A DNA stretch of 22,055 nt. It comes from an uncultured Akkermansia sp. (GTDB lineage: Bacteria > Verrucomicrobiota > Verrucomicrobiia > Verrucomicrobiales > Akkermansiaceae). Position numbers and translations under genes: made by a program. Positions 14,724 through 21,469 of this stretch are shown here, in pieces. The DNA is taken from assembly GCA_904501955.1 (NCBI GenBank), contig CAJGCY010000030.1, positions 1 to 22,055 of the forward strand, read 5' to 3'. The notes under the pieces are model-generated. The model was not told the DNA's origin, did no database searches, and worked only from the letters and a program-made list of their open reading frames with translations. The stretch's first letter is position 1. Each line of letters begins with the position of its first letter.

Positions 14724-15638
14724 ATGTCCGAGGCAGATTCCATCACAAAAAACGCCAAATCCAACTTGGCATTCACCCTGCTCGACCTCCCTCAGGAAAA
14801 GCGCATGCACATGGCTCAGTTCTACGCGTTTTGCCGTATTGTGGATGACATCGTTGATGAGCCGGGCATGACAGAATCCGAGCGCCACACCGCGCTCACC
14901 CGGTGGGAAGACATCATCACCGGCAAGCTCGCAGCCTCACCGGGTATTGAAAGTGAAGTTCGCCAGTTAGTTACCGATTTGCAGTTGGACACATCGCCCA
15001 TGAGCCGCCTTATCGAAGGCTGCCGCGGCGACATCTCGCCCGTGCAACCGGAAACCCGTGAGGATTTGCTCGCCTACGCTTACAAAGTAGCATCTTGTGT
15101 CGGCATTACCAGCGCTACGGTGATGGGCGCTTCCCCGAAGGCGGAAAAGTACGCCATTGCCCTCGGCTACGCGCTGCAACTCGTCAACATTCTGCGCGAT
15201 GTGGCTGAGGATTGCCGGAAATACAACCGCTTCTACCTCCCCAAGCAAGACATGGAGCTCTTCGGCGTATCGCACGACGACATCCGCGAGCAGCGGTACA
15301 ACTTCCGCGTGCGCCAACTGTTAGCTTATGAGGCTGCTCTCGCGGAAAAATTCTTCGGTGAAGCGGAGGAACAGTACCAGCAGCTTTCTGTGGAAGACCG
15401 CAACGCGCTCATCCCAGCTCAGGCAATGAGCCTCATCTACCACAACATTCTGGAGAAAATGCAGTCGGATGAATATCGCGTCTTTGAGCGACGATACAGC
15501 GTGAACAACTTCCGCAAGCTCTGGTTCCTTCTCCGCGCGCGACTCGGCACGGTGGAGTTCCCCTCCATTTCAGACTGGGGATTCTTCAAATCATTTACCG
15601 GAAAATCTCAAAAAAACGAAAATCCCCCCTCAAAATAA
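14724..15638 (+). CDS. Squalene/phytoene synthase family protein
   Basis: This 304-residue trans-isoprenyl diphosphate synthase joins two prenyl diphosphates head to head. Both aspartate-rich metal-binding motifs are intact: DDIVDE at 41-46 and QLVNILRDVAEDCRKYNRFYL, with D158-xxx-D162, near 151-171. The AYAYKVASCVGIT segment (116-128) also matches the family. The product could be presqualene diphosphate or squalene (HpnD/HpnC type, towards hopanoids or sterols) or phytoene. Sequence alone does not decide, and no desaturase or cyclase lies nearby. It follows lepB by 29 bases with no promoter evident, so the two are probably co-transcribed. No clear terminator is seen after it. Confidence 0.92.
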   Translation: MSEADSITKNAKSNLAFTLLDLPQEKRMHMAQFYAFCRIVDDIVDEPGMTESERHTALTRWEDIITGKLAASPGIESEVRQLVTDLQLDTSPMSRLIEGCRGDISPVQPETREDLLAYAYKVASCVGITSATVMGASPKAEKYAIALGYALQLVNILRDVAEDCRKYNRFYLPKQDMELFGVSHDDIREQRYNFRVRQLLAYEAALAEKFFGEAEEQYQQLSVEDRNALIPAQAMSLIYHNILEKMQSDEYRVFERRYSVNNFRKLWFLLRARLGTVEFPSISDWGFFKSFTGKSQKNENPPSK

Positions 15639-15680
15639 CTAGATTCTACCCTATGTCTTGGATTTTGGCATTCTACAGAC

Positions 15681-15709
15681 TTGACAAACAAGCCTTTTTC
15701 ATGCAAAAT
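15681..15709 (+). promoter_or_regulatory. Promoter of the lipoprotein gene
   Basis: A consensus -35 TTGACA (15681-15686) is followed after 17 bases by CAAAAT (15704-15709), a weaker -10. The predicted start near 15716 gives a leader of about 47 bases before the ATG at 15763. No Shine-Dalgarno sequence precedes the ATG. Confidence 0.6.
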
Positions 15710-15762
15710 ACAGCGACACAGAGAATGAAACTCGGAATCTAAGCCGTTTATTCAGTATCACC

Positions 15763-17091
15763 ATGAAAAAGCCTCTGATTTATTCAGCACTGCTGGCCAC
15801 GTCTGTTGTGGGTCTGATTTCTTGCGATGACAGCAAGAACACGTCCGCACAACCTGCCCAACCGCAACAAACTGCAGCTGCAGACGCAGAGCAGGTAGCG
15901 GAGCCTAACCCTGCTGAACAGCCCCCCTCTGTAGAGGAGGTTACGGAGCTGTTCACCCAAAAACTCAGCCACCTCGCCTTCATCAAACTGGACAAGGTGG
16001 AGCTGGAGTCCACGCCCCGCGGAAACGGCGGCCACCAGCTGACGGCTAAAGTCACTATTTCCGTTTCGGAGAACCTCTACACAAAACAGCAATCCCCCGA
16101 CGAATTCAAGGAGGGTCGCAAGGTAGTGCAGAACATTCACAATGATGCCGTCCGCCCTGACTCCGCCTATCTCCTTAACATGGGTGCGGAAAGCTCCGTG
16201 CTGACAGAGCAGGACAAGCAACCCAAGGCCCTGCCGGAAAACCTCCAGCAGATGTACAACGAGCTCGTAAACCTCTCTGAGAGCTATTGCTATGCTCAAA
16301 CACGCGCAGCCGGTGAGCTCATCACCATCGAGTTCAGCTTGGATGCCATGTACAATGCCGGCAAGTGGGAGTTCTCTAACGTGGTAGAAAAAGAGGATCT
16401 CATCGCTCCGCTCGCCTACATGACTCCGGCATCATCCCTGCCGGAAGGGGCTCCCATCCTCACGCAAGATTTTGCCAATGCCCGCAACGCGGATATTAAG
16501 GCCAAGGCGGATGCCTTCATCTCCGCGGTGGAGACTTACCTCATCTCCCGTGAGGAGCCCCTGCGCCAAGAGCTGGTAGCCCGCCAAGCCCGCCAGGCGG
16601 AGGAAGCCCGCAAGGCTGAGGAAGTGGCCAAAGCAGAGAGCGAGCGCACTGCCGCTCAAAAGCAATGGCACGATTTCTGCATCGCCTCATTCTCCGAGAA
16701 CAAAAAGTTCAGCGGTGAGTGGACTCGCGATGGTCGCTTCGGCGAGCTCACCCTCAAGGTTGAAAAAGCCACTGTTTTTGAGAACGCCATCCACTTCTAC
16801 GGCATCCTCTATGACACCAAATTGCCCCAAGCCAGCATTTCCATCTCCGGACGCTGCAACATGGTTCGTGAGGAAGACGGCTCCTCTAAGGTGGACGTAA
16901 CCCTCTACGATGGAGCATATGACCCCGATGAGCCCACCGCTGAGGTGTACGACGCAGCTGATGGCCGACTCATCCTGACCGTTAACGAGCAAGGCCAGCT
17001 CAGCGGTGTCATGTCTTGTGCATCATGGACTGAGACCCCGGAAAGGAACTTTGCGGTGCGCCTCACCATTCAAGAAGACGAGGAACAATAA
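15763..17091 (+). CDS. Predicted lipoprotein of unknown function
   Basis: This 442-residue protein has a lipoprotein signal peptide: MKKP, a hydrophobic stretch and the lipobox GLIS|C with Cys21, followed by Asp-Asp. A low-complexity Ala/Gln/Glu/Pro stretch (about 29-58) could act as a linker. Two alpha/beta regions follow. Between them a charged helix (about 274-305: ARQARQAEEARKAEEVAKAE) is probably a coiled coil. The last 130 residues (FSGEWTRDGRFGELTLKVEKA onward) look like a beta-rich domain. No known catalytic motif was recognised. It has its own promoter and a terminator at 17118-17152, so it is a single-gene unit. Export and lipid anchoring are well supported; the function is not. Confidence 0.82.
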   Translation: MKKPLIYSALLATSVVGLISCDDSKNTSAQPAQPQQTAAADAEQVAEPNPAEQPPSVEEVTELFTQKLSHLAFIKLDKVELESTPRGNGGHQLTAKVTISVSENLYTKQQSPDEFKEGRKVVQNIHNDAVRPDSAYLLNMGAESSVLTEQDKQPKALPENLQQMYNELVNLSESYCYAQTRAAGELITIEFSLDAMYNAGKWEFSNVVEKEDLIAPLAYMTPASSLPEGAPILTQDFANARNADIKAKADAFISAVETYLISREEPLRQELVARQARQAEEARKAEEVAKAESERTAAQKQWHDFCIASFSENKKFSGEWTRDGRFGELTLKVEKATVFENAIHFYGILYDTKLPQASISISGRCNMVREEDGSSKVDVTLYDGAYDPDEPTAEVYDAADGRLILTVNEQGQLSGVMSCASWTETPERNFAVRLTIQEDEEQ

Positions 17092-17117
17092 CCTTTTTTT
17101 CAACATCTTTGATATTC

Positions 17118-17152
17118 AGCGGGCAACAGTGCAACAGCACAGGTTGCCCGCT
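17118..17152 (+). terminator. Intrinsic terminator of the lipoprotein gene
   Basis: AGCGGGCAAC (17118-17127) pairs perfectly with GTTGCCCGCT (17143-17152) across a 15-base loop, followed by TACTTTTA. The T-tract is short and interrupted, but the place, 27 bases after the stop, fits. Confidence 0.7.
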
Positions 17153-17221
17153 TACTTTTACCCCCCTGCACCTTTCCCCGAAATTAAAATTGGCATAAGC
17201 GCGCAATCGCGCAAAAAATGA

Positions 17222-17250
17222 TTGCTTTTTACCGAGGAATAAGGTAGAAT
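17222..17250 (+). promoter_or_regulatory. Promoter of parB with very short leader
   Basis: TTGCTT (17222-17227) and TAGAAT (17245-17250) are 17 bases apart. The ATG at 17262 lies 11 bases after the -10 box, so the leader should be about 5 bases. AATAAGGTAGA matches the uppP promoter exactly. A small palindrome, GCGCG-caat-CGCGC (17199-17212), lies just upstream of the -35. Confidence 0.68.
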
Positions 17251-17261
17251 GCTCCCGCGAT

Positions 17262-18152
17262 ATGGCACGGCAAGCATTAGGTAAAGGATTGGGCGCTCTG
17301 ATTAAAAAAACAGAAAAGCGCAACACGGAAACAGCCACGGAAGAAATGGTTGATGAGGGGCGCGTTATCGTCGCCAAGCCTGACCAAATCTTGGCTTCTC
17401 CGTTCCAACCCCGCCGCCATTTCAATGAAGAGCAAATACGCGAGCTGGCGGATTCCATCCGCGAGCGTGGCCTTATCCAGCCCCTTATTGTTCGTAAAAT
17501 TGATGACAAGTACGAGCTCATCGCCGGTGAGCGCCGTCTGCGTGCCATCCGCAGCCTCGGCTTGGATGAGGTTCGCATCGTTGTTAAGGACGCCACAGAT
17601 CTCGAAGTTGCTGAGCTGACGCTTATCGAAAACCTCCAGCGCGAGGACCTCACCCCGTTGGAAGAAGCGGAGCAGTACCGCTTGCTCCAAACCCGCTTCG
17701 GCATGAGCCAAGAGGTTATTGCCCGCCACGTGGGTAAATCCCGCGCCGGCATTGCCAACATGGTGCGCTTGCTGGACCTCGCCGAGCCCGTGCGTGAGAT
17801 GCTGGAGACCGCCCGCATCAGCGTAGGGCACGCAAAGGTGCTGCTCCAGCTCAAGGAGGAAAGCGCCCAAATCACCGCCGCTACACGCGTTGCGGAAAAT
17901 GGTCTTACCGTACGCCAGACGGAGCAGCTCGTGAAATCCCTGCTCAACCCGGAGCTTCCCAAGCCCGTCACCACGCCCAAAGTGCTCCCCGCTGCCTATG
18001 AGCAGGTGTGCCAGCAGCTCTCCCGCGACTTCGGCACCAAGGTGAACATCTCCCTCAAGGGCAAGAACAACGGCGTTATCGAGATTCCCTACATCGGCAA
18101 GGATGAGCTCATCCGCATCCTGCAGATTTTCGGTGTCAACGCTCCGGTGTAA
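17262..18152 (+). CDS. parB: Chromosome-partitioning protein ParB
   Basis: ParB is a CTP-dependent DNA clamp that loads at parS sites near the origin and works with ParA and SMC in chromosome segregation. This protein has 296 residues, normal for chromosomal ParB. The N-terminus RQALGKGLGALI is the usual ParA-contacting start. The CTP-binding domain shows PFQPRRHF, GLIQPLIVR and GERRLRAIR (about 84-92). The helix-turn-helix region is MSQEVIARHVGKSRAGIANM. A short C-terminal dimerisation region ends the protein. No parA lies in the window and no parS-like TGTTTCACGTGAAACA was found. It has its own promoter; the M28 protein gene follows 10 bases later and is probably co-transcribed. Confidence 0.95.
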   Translation: MARQALGKGLGALIKKTEKRNTETATEEMVDEGRVIVAKPDQILASPFQPRRHFNEEQIRELADSIRERGLIQPLIVRKIDDKYELIAGERRLRAIRSLGLDEVRIVVKDATDLEVAELTLIENLQREDLTPLEEAEQYRLLQTRFGMSQEVIARHVGKSRAGIANMVRLLDLAEPVREMLETARISVGHAKVLLQLKEESAQITAATRVAENGLTVRQTEQLVKSLLNPELPKPVTTPKVLPAAYEQVCQQLSRDFGTKVNISLKGKNNGVIEIPYIGKDELIRILQIFGVNAPV

Positions 18153-18162
18153 TATCTCCATC

Positions 18163-19095
18163 ATGCGTACTCTGCTCCTCCCCACACTTACGGCTGCACT
18201 GCTGACGCTGTGCTGCTGTGATGAGCAAGCTGCCAATGAAGCAAAGCCCGCCCCCGCCGTAAAAACGGCGGCGGAGCTGCAAGCAACGGAGCATTTTTGC
18301 GGGGACAACGCTTACATACACTGCGCAGCCCTGTGCGCTATGGGCTCCCGCCCCTCCGGCTCTGCTGCCTATGAGCAACAGCTGCGCTACCTCTCCCGCT
18401 ATCTTGAGGAATACGGCTGGACCATCACCCGCCACTCCTTCACCGCGCCGAACGGCACCCCCATGGTGAACCTACATGCCACCTTCGGAGCCCAAGCTAC
18501 AGCCCGCCCCATTCTGCTCACCTGCCACATTGATACCAAGCAAGGCATCTGCGCGGATTTCCAGGGAGCGGATGACGGCGCCAGCGGTGCTGCTGCCATC
18601 GTAGAGCTTGCCCGAGTGCTGGCCAAAGAGCCGCAGCTCGCCACACAAATCGAGCTCGTGTTCTTTGACGGTGAAGAATCCTTCGCCCCGCGTATGACCG
18701 AGAAGGACGGGCTCTACGGCTCCAAGTTCGACGTCGCTCGCCGCGGCGCACAGCTCCCGCTCTACCAGGTGAATCTGGACATGGTCGGCGCACGCAACAA
18801 GGTGGTTAAAGTTCCCCTCTTCGACACAGATGTCACCCTTGCAGAGCTCTACTTGGAGCTCGTGGAAGAGCAAAAACTCTCCCCCAAACGCTGGCAGCTT
18901 GCTGATGAATCCTACATGGATGACGACCTCCCCTTCCGCCGTGCAGGCGTTGCTACCATCAACCTCATTGCGGACTTCGTCGGCAGCATCTGGTGGCACA
19001 CCCCGCGCGACAACATGTCCCGCATCTGCCCCAAATCCCTCGCTGAAACCGGCACCCTCACCCTTGCCCTCCTCCGCCGTATCGCCGCGCAGTAG
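18163..19095 (+). CDS. M28-family protein resembling glutaminyl-peptide cyclotransferase
   Basis: This 310-residue exported protein has the M28 fold. Candidate metal and catalytic residues are H122/D124 (LLTCHIDTK), D137 (GADDGASG), E171/E172 (FFDGEES), D206 (NLDMVG) and H279 (WWHTPRDN). GLYGSKF after the Glu pair, MDDDLPFRRAGV (252-263) and the final WHT-xx-DN resemble secreted glutaminyl cyclases more than aminopeptidases. These enzymes convert N-terminal Gln to pyroglutamate. The start is the ATG at 18163; earlier in-frame codons overlap parB and would spoil the signal sequence. The signal ends in LTLCCCDEQ, three cysteines with no proper lipobox (no G/A/S at -1), so lipidation is uncertain. 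The function is by resemblance. Confidence 0.8.
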   Translation: MRTLLLPTLTAALLTLCCCDEQAANEAKPAPAVKTAAELQATEHFCGDNAYIHCAALCAMGSRPSGSAAYEQQLRYLSRYLEEYGWTITRHSFTAPNGTPMVNLHATFGAQATARPILLTCHIDTKQGICADFQGADDGASGAAAIVELARVLAKEPQLATQIELVFFDGEESFAPRMTEKDGLYGSKFDVARRGAQLPLYQVNLDMVGARNKVVKVPLFDTDVTLAELYLELVEEQKLSPKRWQLADESYMDDDLPFRRAGVATINLIADFVGSIWWHTPRDNMSRICPKSLAETGTLTLALLRRIAAQ

Positions 19096-19138
19096 AGCAG
19101 CCACCGGCTAATAAATACGAGCTCGGCATGTAAACGGG

Positions 19139-19167
19139 TTGACAAGCACCCATCTGCATGTTATAAC
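19139..19167 (+). promoter_or_regulatory. Strong promoter of the secreted Lys-rich protein gene
   Basis: A consensus TTGACA (19139-19144), a 17-base spacer and TATAAC (19162-19167) with a TGT extension form the best promoter in the window. The predicted start near 19174 gives a leader of about 47 bases. The leader contains an imperfect palindrome (TGCATGCC...GGTATGCA). Confidence 0.85.
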
Positions 19168-19220
19168 TGCCTTGCATGCCAAACCGGTATGCATAGCACA
19201 AATTCTAACCATTTCTTACC

Positions 19221-20006
19221 ATGTTCCACTTTCTGAAACGATGCAGCTTGCTGCTGGGGCTCATGTCCTGCCTCTACCTTACACCGCAAGCCCAAGCTGC
19301 GTCAACGGACTCTATTGCGGACTACATCAAAGCCAATCGCCAAGACTCAGGCATTGTGCTCAATACACCCAAATATGACCAAAATGCCAAGGTGTTTTTC
19401 CTTGTTTACATGGGGTATAATGCGCACCAAGATAATAAGCTCGAGTCTATTACCAAGCCCTTGATTCCTGTCCATAAAAAGATAACAGGCAGTGGCGCCG
19501 AGATGGTGATGTACCTCGATTTTCCGCCGGAGCAAAAAGACACTTCCGCTAATAATAAGAAAGGCAAAGCTCGCGGCAAAAAAGCCGCCAAGCGCTCACT
19601 TGCCATCAAATGCCCGGTAGTTAACGTGTTCCTCAGCGAAACGCGCGACGCTTTGTTCAAAGCAGACGCCCGAGGCAAAGCACAAAGCTACGGCACCTAC
19701 AGTTTGCGAGCAACGGATGCCAATGGCATTCCGCTGGCCTATTTCAGCTACGAAAACGGAGAAATCTCCATGCGCGATGCCTCCACCGGTGAAAAGAAAT
19801 CCATCGCCAGCGGTAGCTACACGGATAACGAATGGGTAGGCCCCGCCATCCTAGCCTCTTACGAAGAGCTAGTCGCTAAGGTTGCTCCGGCTCAAGACAC
19901 GTCGGCAACTCAGCCTGATGAATCAGCGGATGATGACGAAGAAGATCAGCCCAAAAAGAAGGCCAAAAAGAAATCCTCCAAAAAGCGAAAGACCAAGGAT
20001 TTGTAA
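19221..20006 (+). CDS. Secreted protein of unknown function with acidic-then-basic tail
   Basis: This 261-residue protein has a clear Sec signal peptide: basic MFHFLKR, a hydrophobic core and the cleavage site PQAQA|ASTD near residue 27. The mature part has a Lys/Gly-rich stretch in the middle (NNKKGKARGKKAAKR, about 111-125) and a predicted beta-rich region (YGTYSLRATDANGIPLAYF). It ends in a tail that switches from acidic (DESADDDEEDQP) to very basic (KKKAKKKSSKKRK). No known domain was recognised. It is a single-gene unit with a near-consensus promoter and a strong terminator, so it is probably well expressed. The tail could bind nucleic acid, lipopolysaccharide or other polyanions; that is a guess. 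Confidence 0.82.
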   Translation: MFHFLKRCSLLLGLMSCLYLTPQAQAASTDSIADYIKANRQDSGIVLNTPKYDQNAKVFFLVYMGYNAHQDNKLESITKPLIPVHKKITGSGAEMVMYLDFPPEQKDTSANNKKGKARGKKAAKRSLAIKCPVVNVFLSETRDALFKADARGKAQSYGTYSLRATDANGIPLAYFSYENGEISMRDASTGEKKSIASGSYTDNEWVGPAILASYEELVAKVAPAQDTSATQPDESADDDEEDQPKKKAKKKSSKKRKTKDL

Positions 20007-20042
20007 ATACACACGCCTTGCCGCCATCCGCGTGTATCTTAG

Positions 20043-20075
20043 AAAGCGAGCTCTGAAAAGAGCTCGCTTTTTTTT
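20043..20075 (+). terminator. Strong intrinsic terminator
   Basis: AAAGCGAGCTCT (20043-20054) pairs perfectly with AGAGCTCGCTTT (20059-20070) across a GAAA tetraloop, followed by an unbroken T-run. It lies 36 bases after the secreted-protein stop. Confidence 0.95.
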
Positions 20076-20115
20076 GGCTTAATGTTATTGTTACTTTAAT
20101 GTAGAAGGCATTGCT

Positions 20116-20418
20116 CTACACGACATTCCCATCCTCATCGTACTCATCGAAAAGAATACAATCCGCATGAGTCGCCCCCATTGCAGTCAACTCACCGCTT
20201 ATATTCCTGATGTCCATCGTTATATCGGTAAGTTCTTCATAAAATTCCGAATCTTCCGAACACGAAGAGTACCGAGCATCCCAAAACGTCATTGCGCGAT
20301 GAGATAATACAAGTATCTTTTCCAGTTGCTCCTGCAACCACATTTCACGAGAAAACTTGTCTTTCATTGCAAAGAACTTCTTCTCGCCTTCTGTCCATTC
20401 ACGGGCATCTTTATTCAT
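20116..20418 (-). CDS. Small charged protein of unknown function
   Basis: This 100-residue protein is rich in Glu, Asp, Lys and Met and predicted to be largely helical (EKKFFAMKDKFSREMWLQEQ and following). It ends in an acidic stretch, DEYDEDGNVV. There is no signal peptide, membrane segment or recognised motif. It stands alone, transcribed towards the terminator at 20043-20075, with an AT-rich stretch upstream but no convincing promoter. A short TGTAGA/TCTACA inverted repeat (20100-20120) overlaps its stop. Amino acid composition and an uninterrupted frame suggest a real gene, but no homology supports it. Confidence 0.55.
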   Translation of the reverse strand: MNKDAREWTEGEKKFFAMKDKFSREMWLQEQLEKILVLSHRAMTFWDARYSSCSEDSEFYEELTDITMDIRNISGELTAMGATHADCILFDEYDEDGNVV

Positions 20419-20579
20419 TGTACGTCGTTGGTGTGATTAAATTAATTTTCAGAGCGCAGTTGTGCTTCTGTCGGGCTGATGTGTAACATATTCATGTAGC
20501 AATGTCAAATATATTTTTCCAAACTAAGGAGCAAACTGAGCGTCACCATACACTCTATGCGTCATTTTATTTTTTGCGC

Positions 20580-20607
20580 TTTATTATTCATTTCTGCTTG
20601 GTATACT
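20580..20607 (+). promoter_or_regulatory. Extended -10 promoter ahead of the 39-codon ORF
   Basis: TATACT (20602-20607), preceded by TGG, makes a good extended -10. A TTTATT (20580-20585) at 16 bases is a weak -35. The predicted start near 20614 lies about nine bases before the ATG at 20623. The stretch 20419-20579 upstream is AT-rich and holds no gene or clear structure that I can see. Confidence 0.5.
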
Positions 20608-20622
20608 TAAGTCAGCATTAAA

Positions 20623-20742
20623 ATGATGAAAAAAACTAGACAGGTGAAACTGCGCAAAAATGTAGTGCATACTCACAACACCGAGGTTCCGGTCGTCACC
20701 CACGACCACCACGCTATCGATGTATTTGACCGAATCGGATGA
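20623..20742 (+). CDS. Possible small protein (39 residues) upstream of the GNAT gene
   Basis: This short ORF encodes MMKKTRQVKLRKNVVH followed by a His/Val/Asp-rich half ending in AIDVFDRIG. The first third is strongly basic. It lies just after an extended -10 promoter. It ends in TGA. If that TGA were read through, the frame would stay open for 15 more codons and end at 20788-20790, overlapping the GNAT ATG as ATGA. A second ORF of 10 codons (MEDGKLHEKN) begins at 20742 on the TGATG overlap. This may be a true small gene, a leader peptide, or the remnant of a longer gene broken by a point mutation. No homolog is recognised. Confidence 0.35.
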   Translation: MMKKTRQVKLRKNVVHTHNTEVPVVTHDHHAIDVFDRIG

Positions 20743-20786
20743 TGGAAGACGGCAAACTCCACGAGAAAAACTAACAAGATTAATAT

Positions 20787-21314
20787 ATGAGCATCAAAAT
20801 ACAAATTGTGACAGACAAAGACCTCCCGGCATTCAAGCGCGACATGCAAGAGGCTTTTCAGAAAGGAGCGGAGGCGGAGTACGGCTCCATTACGGAAGAG
20901 ATTCTCCCGGAAAGCCACATCAACGCATCACTATCCAAGCCCGGCTGTATCGCTTATGCAGCCATCGAAAATGACTGTATCGTGGGTGGCGCCATCGTAC
21001 AAATAAACTCAGAGACTCGACACAACCATTTGGATTTCTTATATGTGAAGCATGGTATTCAAAGCAAGGGTGTGGGTAAAACCATTTGGGCAGAAATCGA
21101 GAGGCTTCACCCCGACACAGAAGTATGGGAGACAGGTACCCCCTACTTCGAGAAGCGGAACATCCACTTCTATGTCAACAAGTGCGGATTTCATATTGTC
21201 GAGTATTTCAACGAGAAACATCCTGACCCACACCAGCCGGAAGAAGACCGCCCCGGCACCGATGATACGCCCGGCTTTGAACACGGCTTTTTCCGTTTCG
21301 AAAAACGCAAATAA
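20787..21314 (+). CDS. GNAT-family N-acetyltransferase
   Basis: This 175-residue acetyltransferase transfers an acetyl group from acetyl-CoA to an unknown amine. The central strand LDFLYVKHGIQSKGVGKTIWAEIE (from about 82) contains the pyrophosphate-binding loop in the form QSKGVGK. The strand HFYVNKCGFHIVEYF (131-145) is the usual GNAT F-Y-x-K-x-GF motif. The ATG at 20787 gives a complete fold; no Shine-Dalgarno sequence is seen. The tail PDPHQPEEDRPGTDD is acidic and probably disordered. It could be co-transcribed with the small ORF from the promoter at 20580-20607. No DUF1778/RHH-type antitoxin lies next to it, so a toxin role is not supported. Confidence 0.9.
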   Translation: MSIKIQIVTDKDLPAFKRDMQEAFQKGAEAEYGSITEEILPESHINASLSKPGCIAYAAIENDCIVGGAIVQINSETRHNHLDFLYVKHGIQSKGVGKTIWAEIERLHPDTEVWETGTPYFEKRNIHFYVNKCGFHIVEYFNEKHPDPHQPEEDRPGTDDTPGFEHGFFRFEKRK

Positions 21315-21442
21315 CACCTTACCAAGCGTAGGATACAACCGTTGGGGAACCATTGCTCTCTAGAATGGGCTTTCCGCCCCTCCTCTCAAGCGCACGGGCA
21401 TTTTGCAGCGCGGTTCCTGCATTTTTTGTTGCCGATGGCGTG

Positions 21443-21469
21443 AAAACGCATTTATTTTACAAAATGCGT
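21443..21469 (-). terminator. Probable terminator overlapping the stop of the edge gene
   Basis: ACGCATTT (21446-21453) and AAATGCGT (21462-21469) form an 8-bp stem with an 8-base loop. On the minus strand it is followed by TTTT. The TAA stop at 21452-21454 lies inside the stem. The gap 21315-21442 holds no gene that I can see. Confidence 0.5.

Noticed and set aside
15643..15650. GGTAGAAT on the minus strand just after the squalene/phytoene synthase gene, like the uppP and parB -10 boxes
   Set aside because: No acceptable -35 at 16-18 bases and no gene on that strand. An antisense promoter is possible but unsupported.
17277..18308. 343-codon open frame on the - strand over parB, and a 305-codon one at 17063-17980
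   Set aside because: Both are shadows of parB, whose domains and promoter are clear on the + strand.
20100..20120. TGTAGA/TCTACA inverted repeat at the end of the small charged protein gene
   Set aside because: Only a six-base stem and no proper T-run after it, so it is not called a terminator.
20787..21314. GNAT gene as a toxin of a toxin-antitoxin pair
   Set aside because: No RHH/DUF1778-type antitoxin is adjacent, and the 39-codon ORF shows no antitoxin motif.
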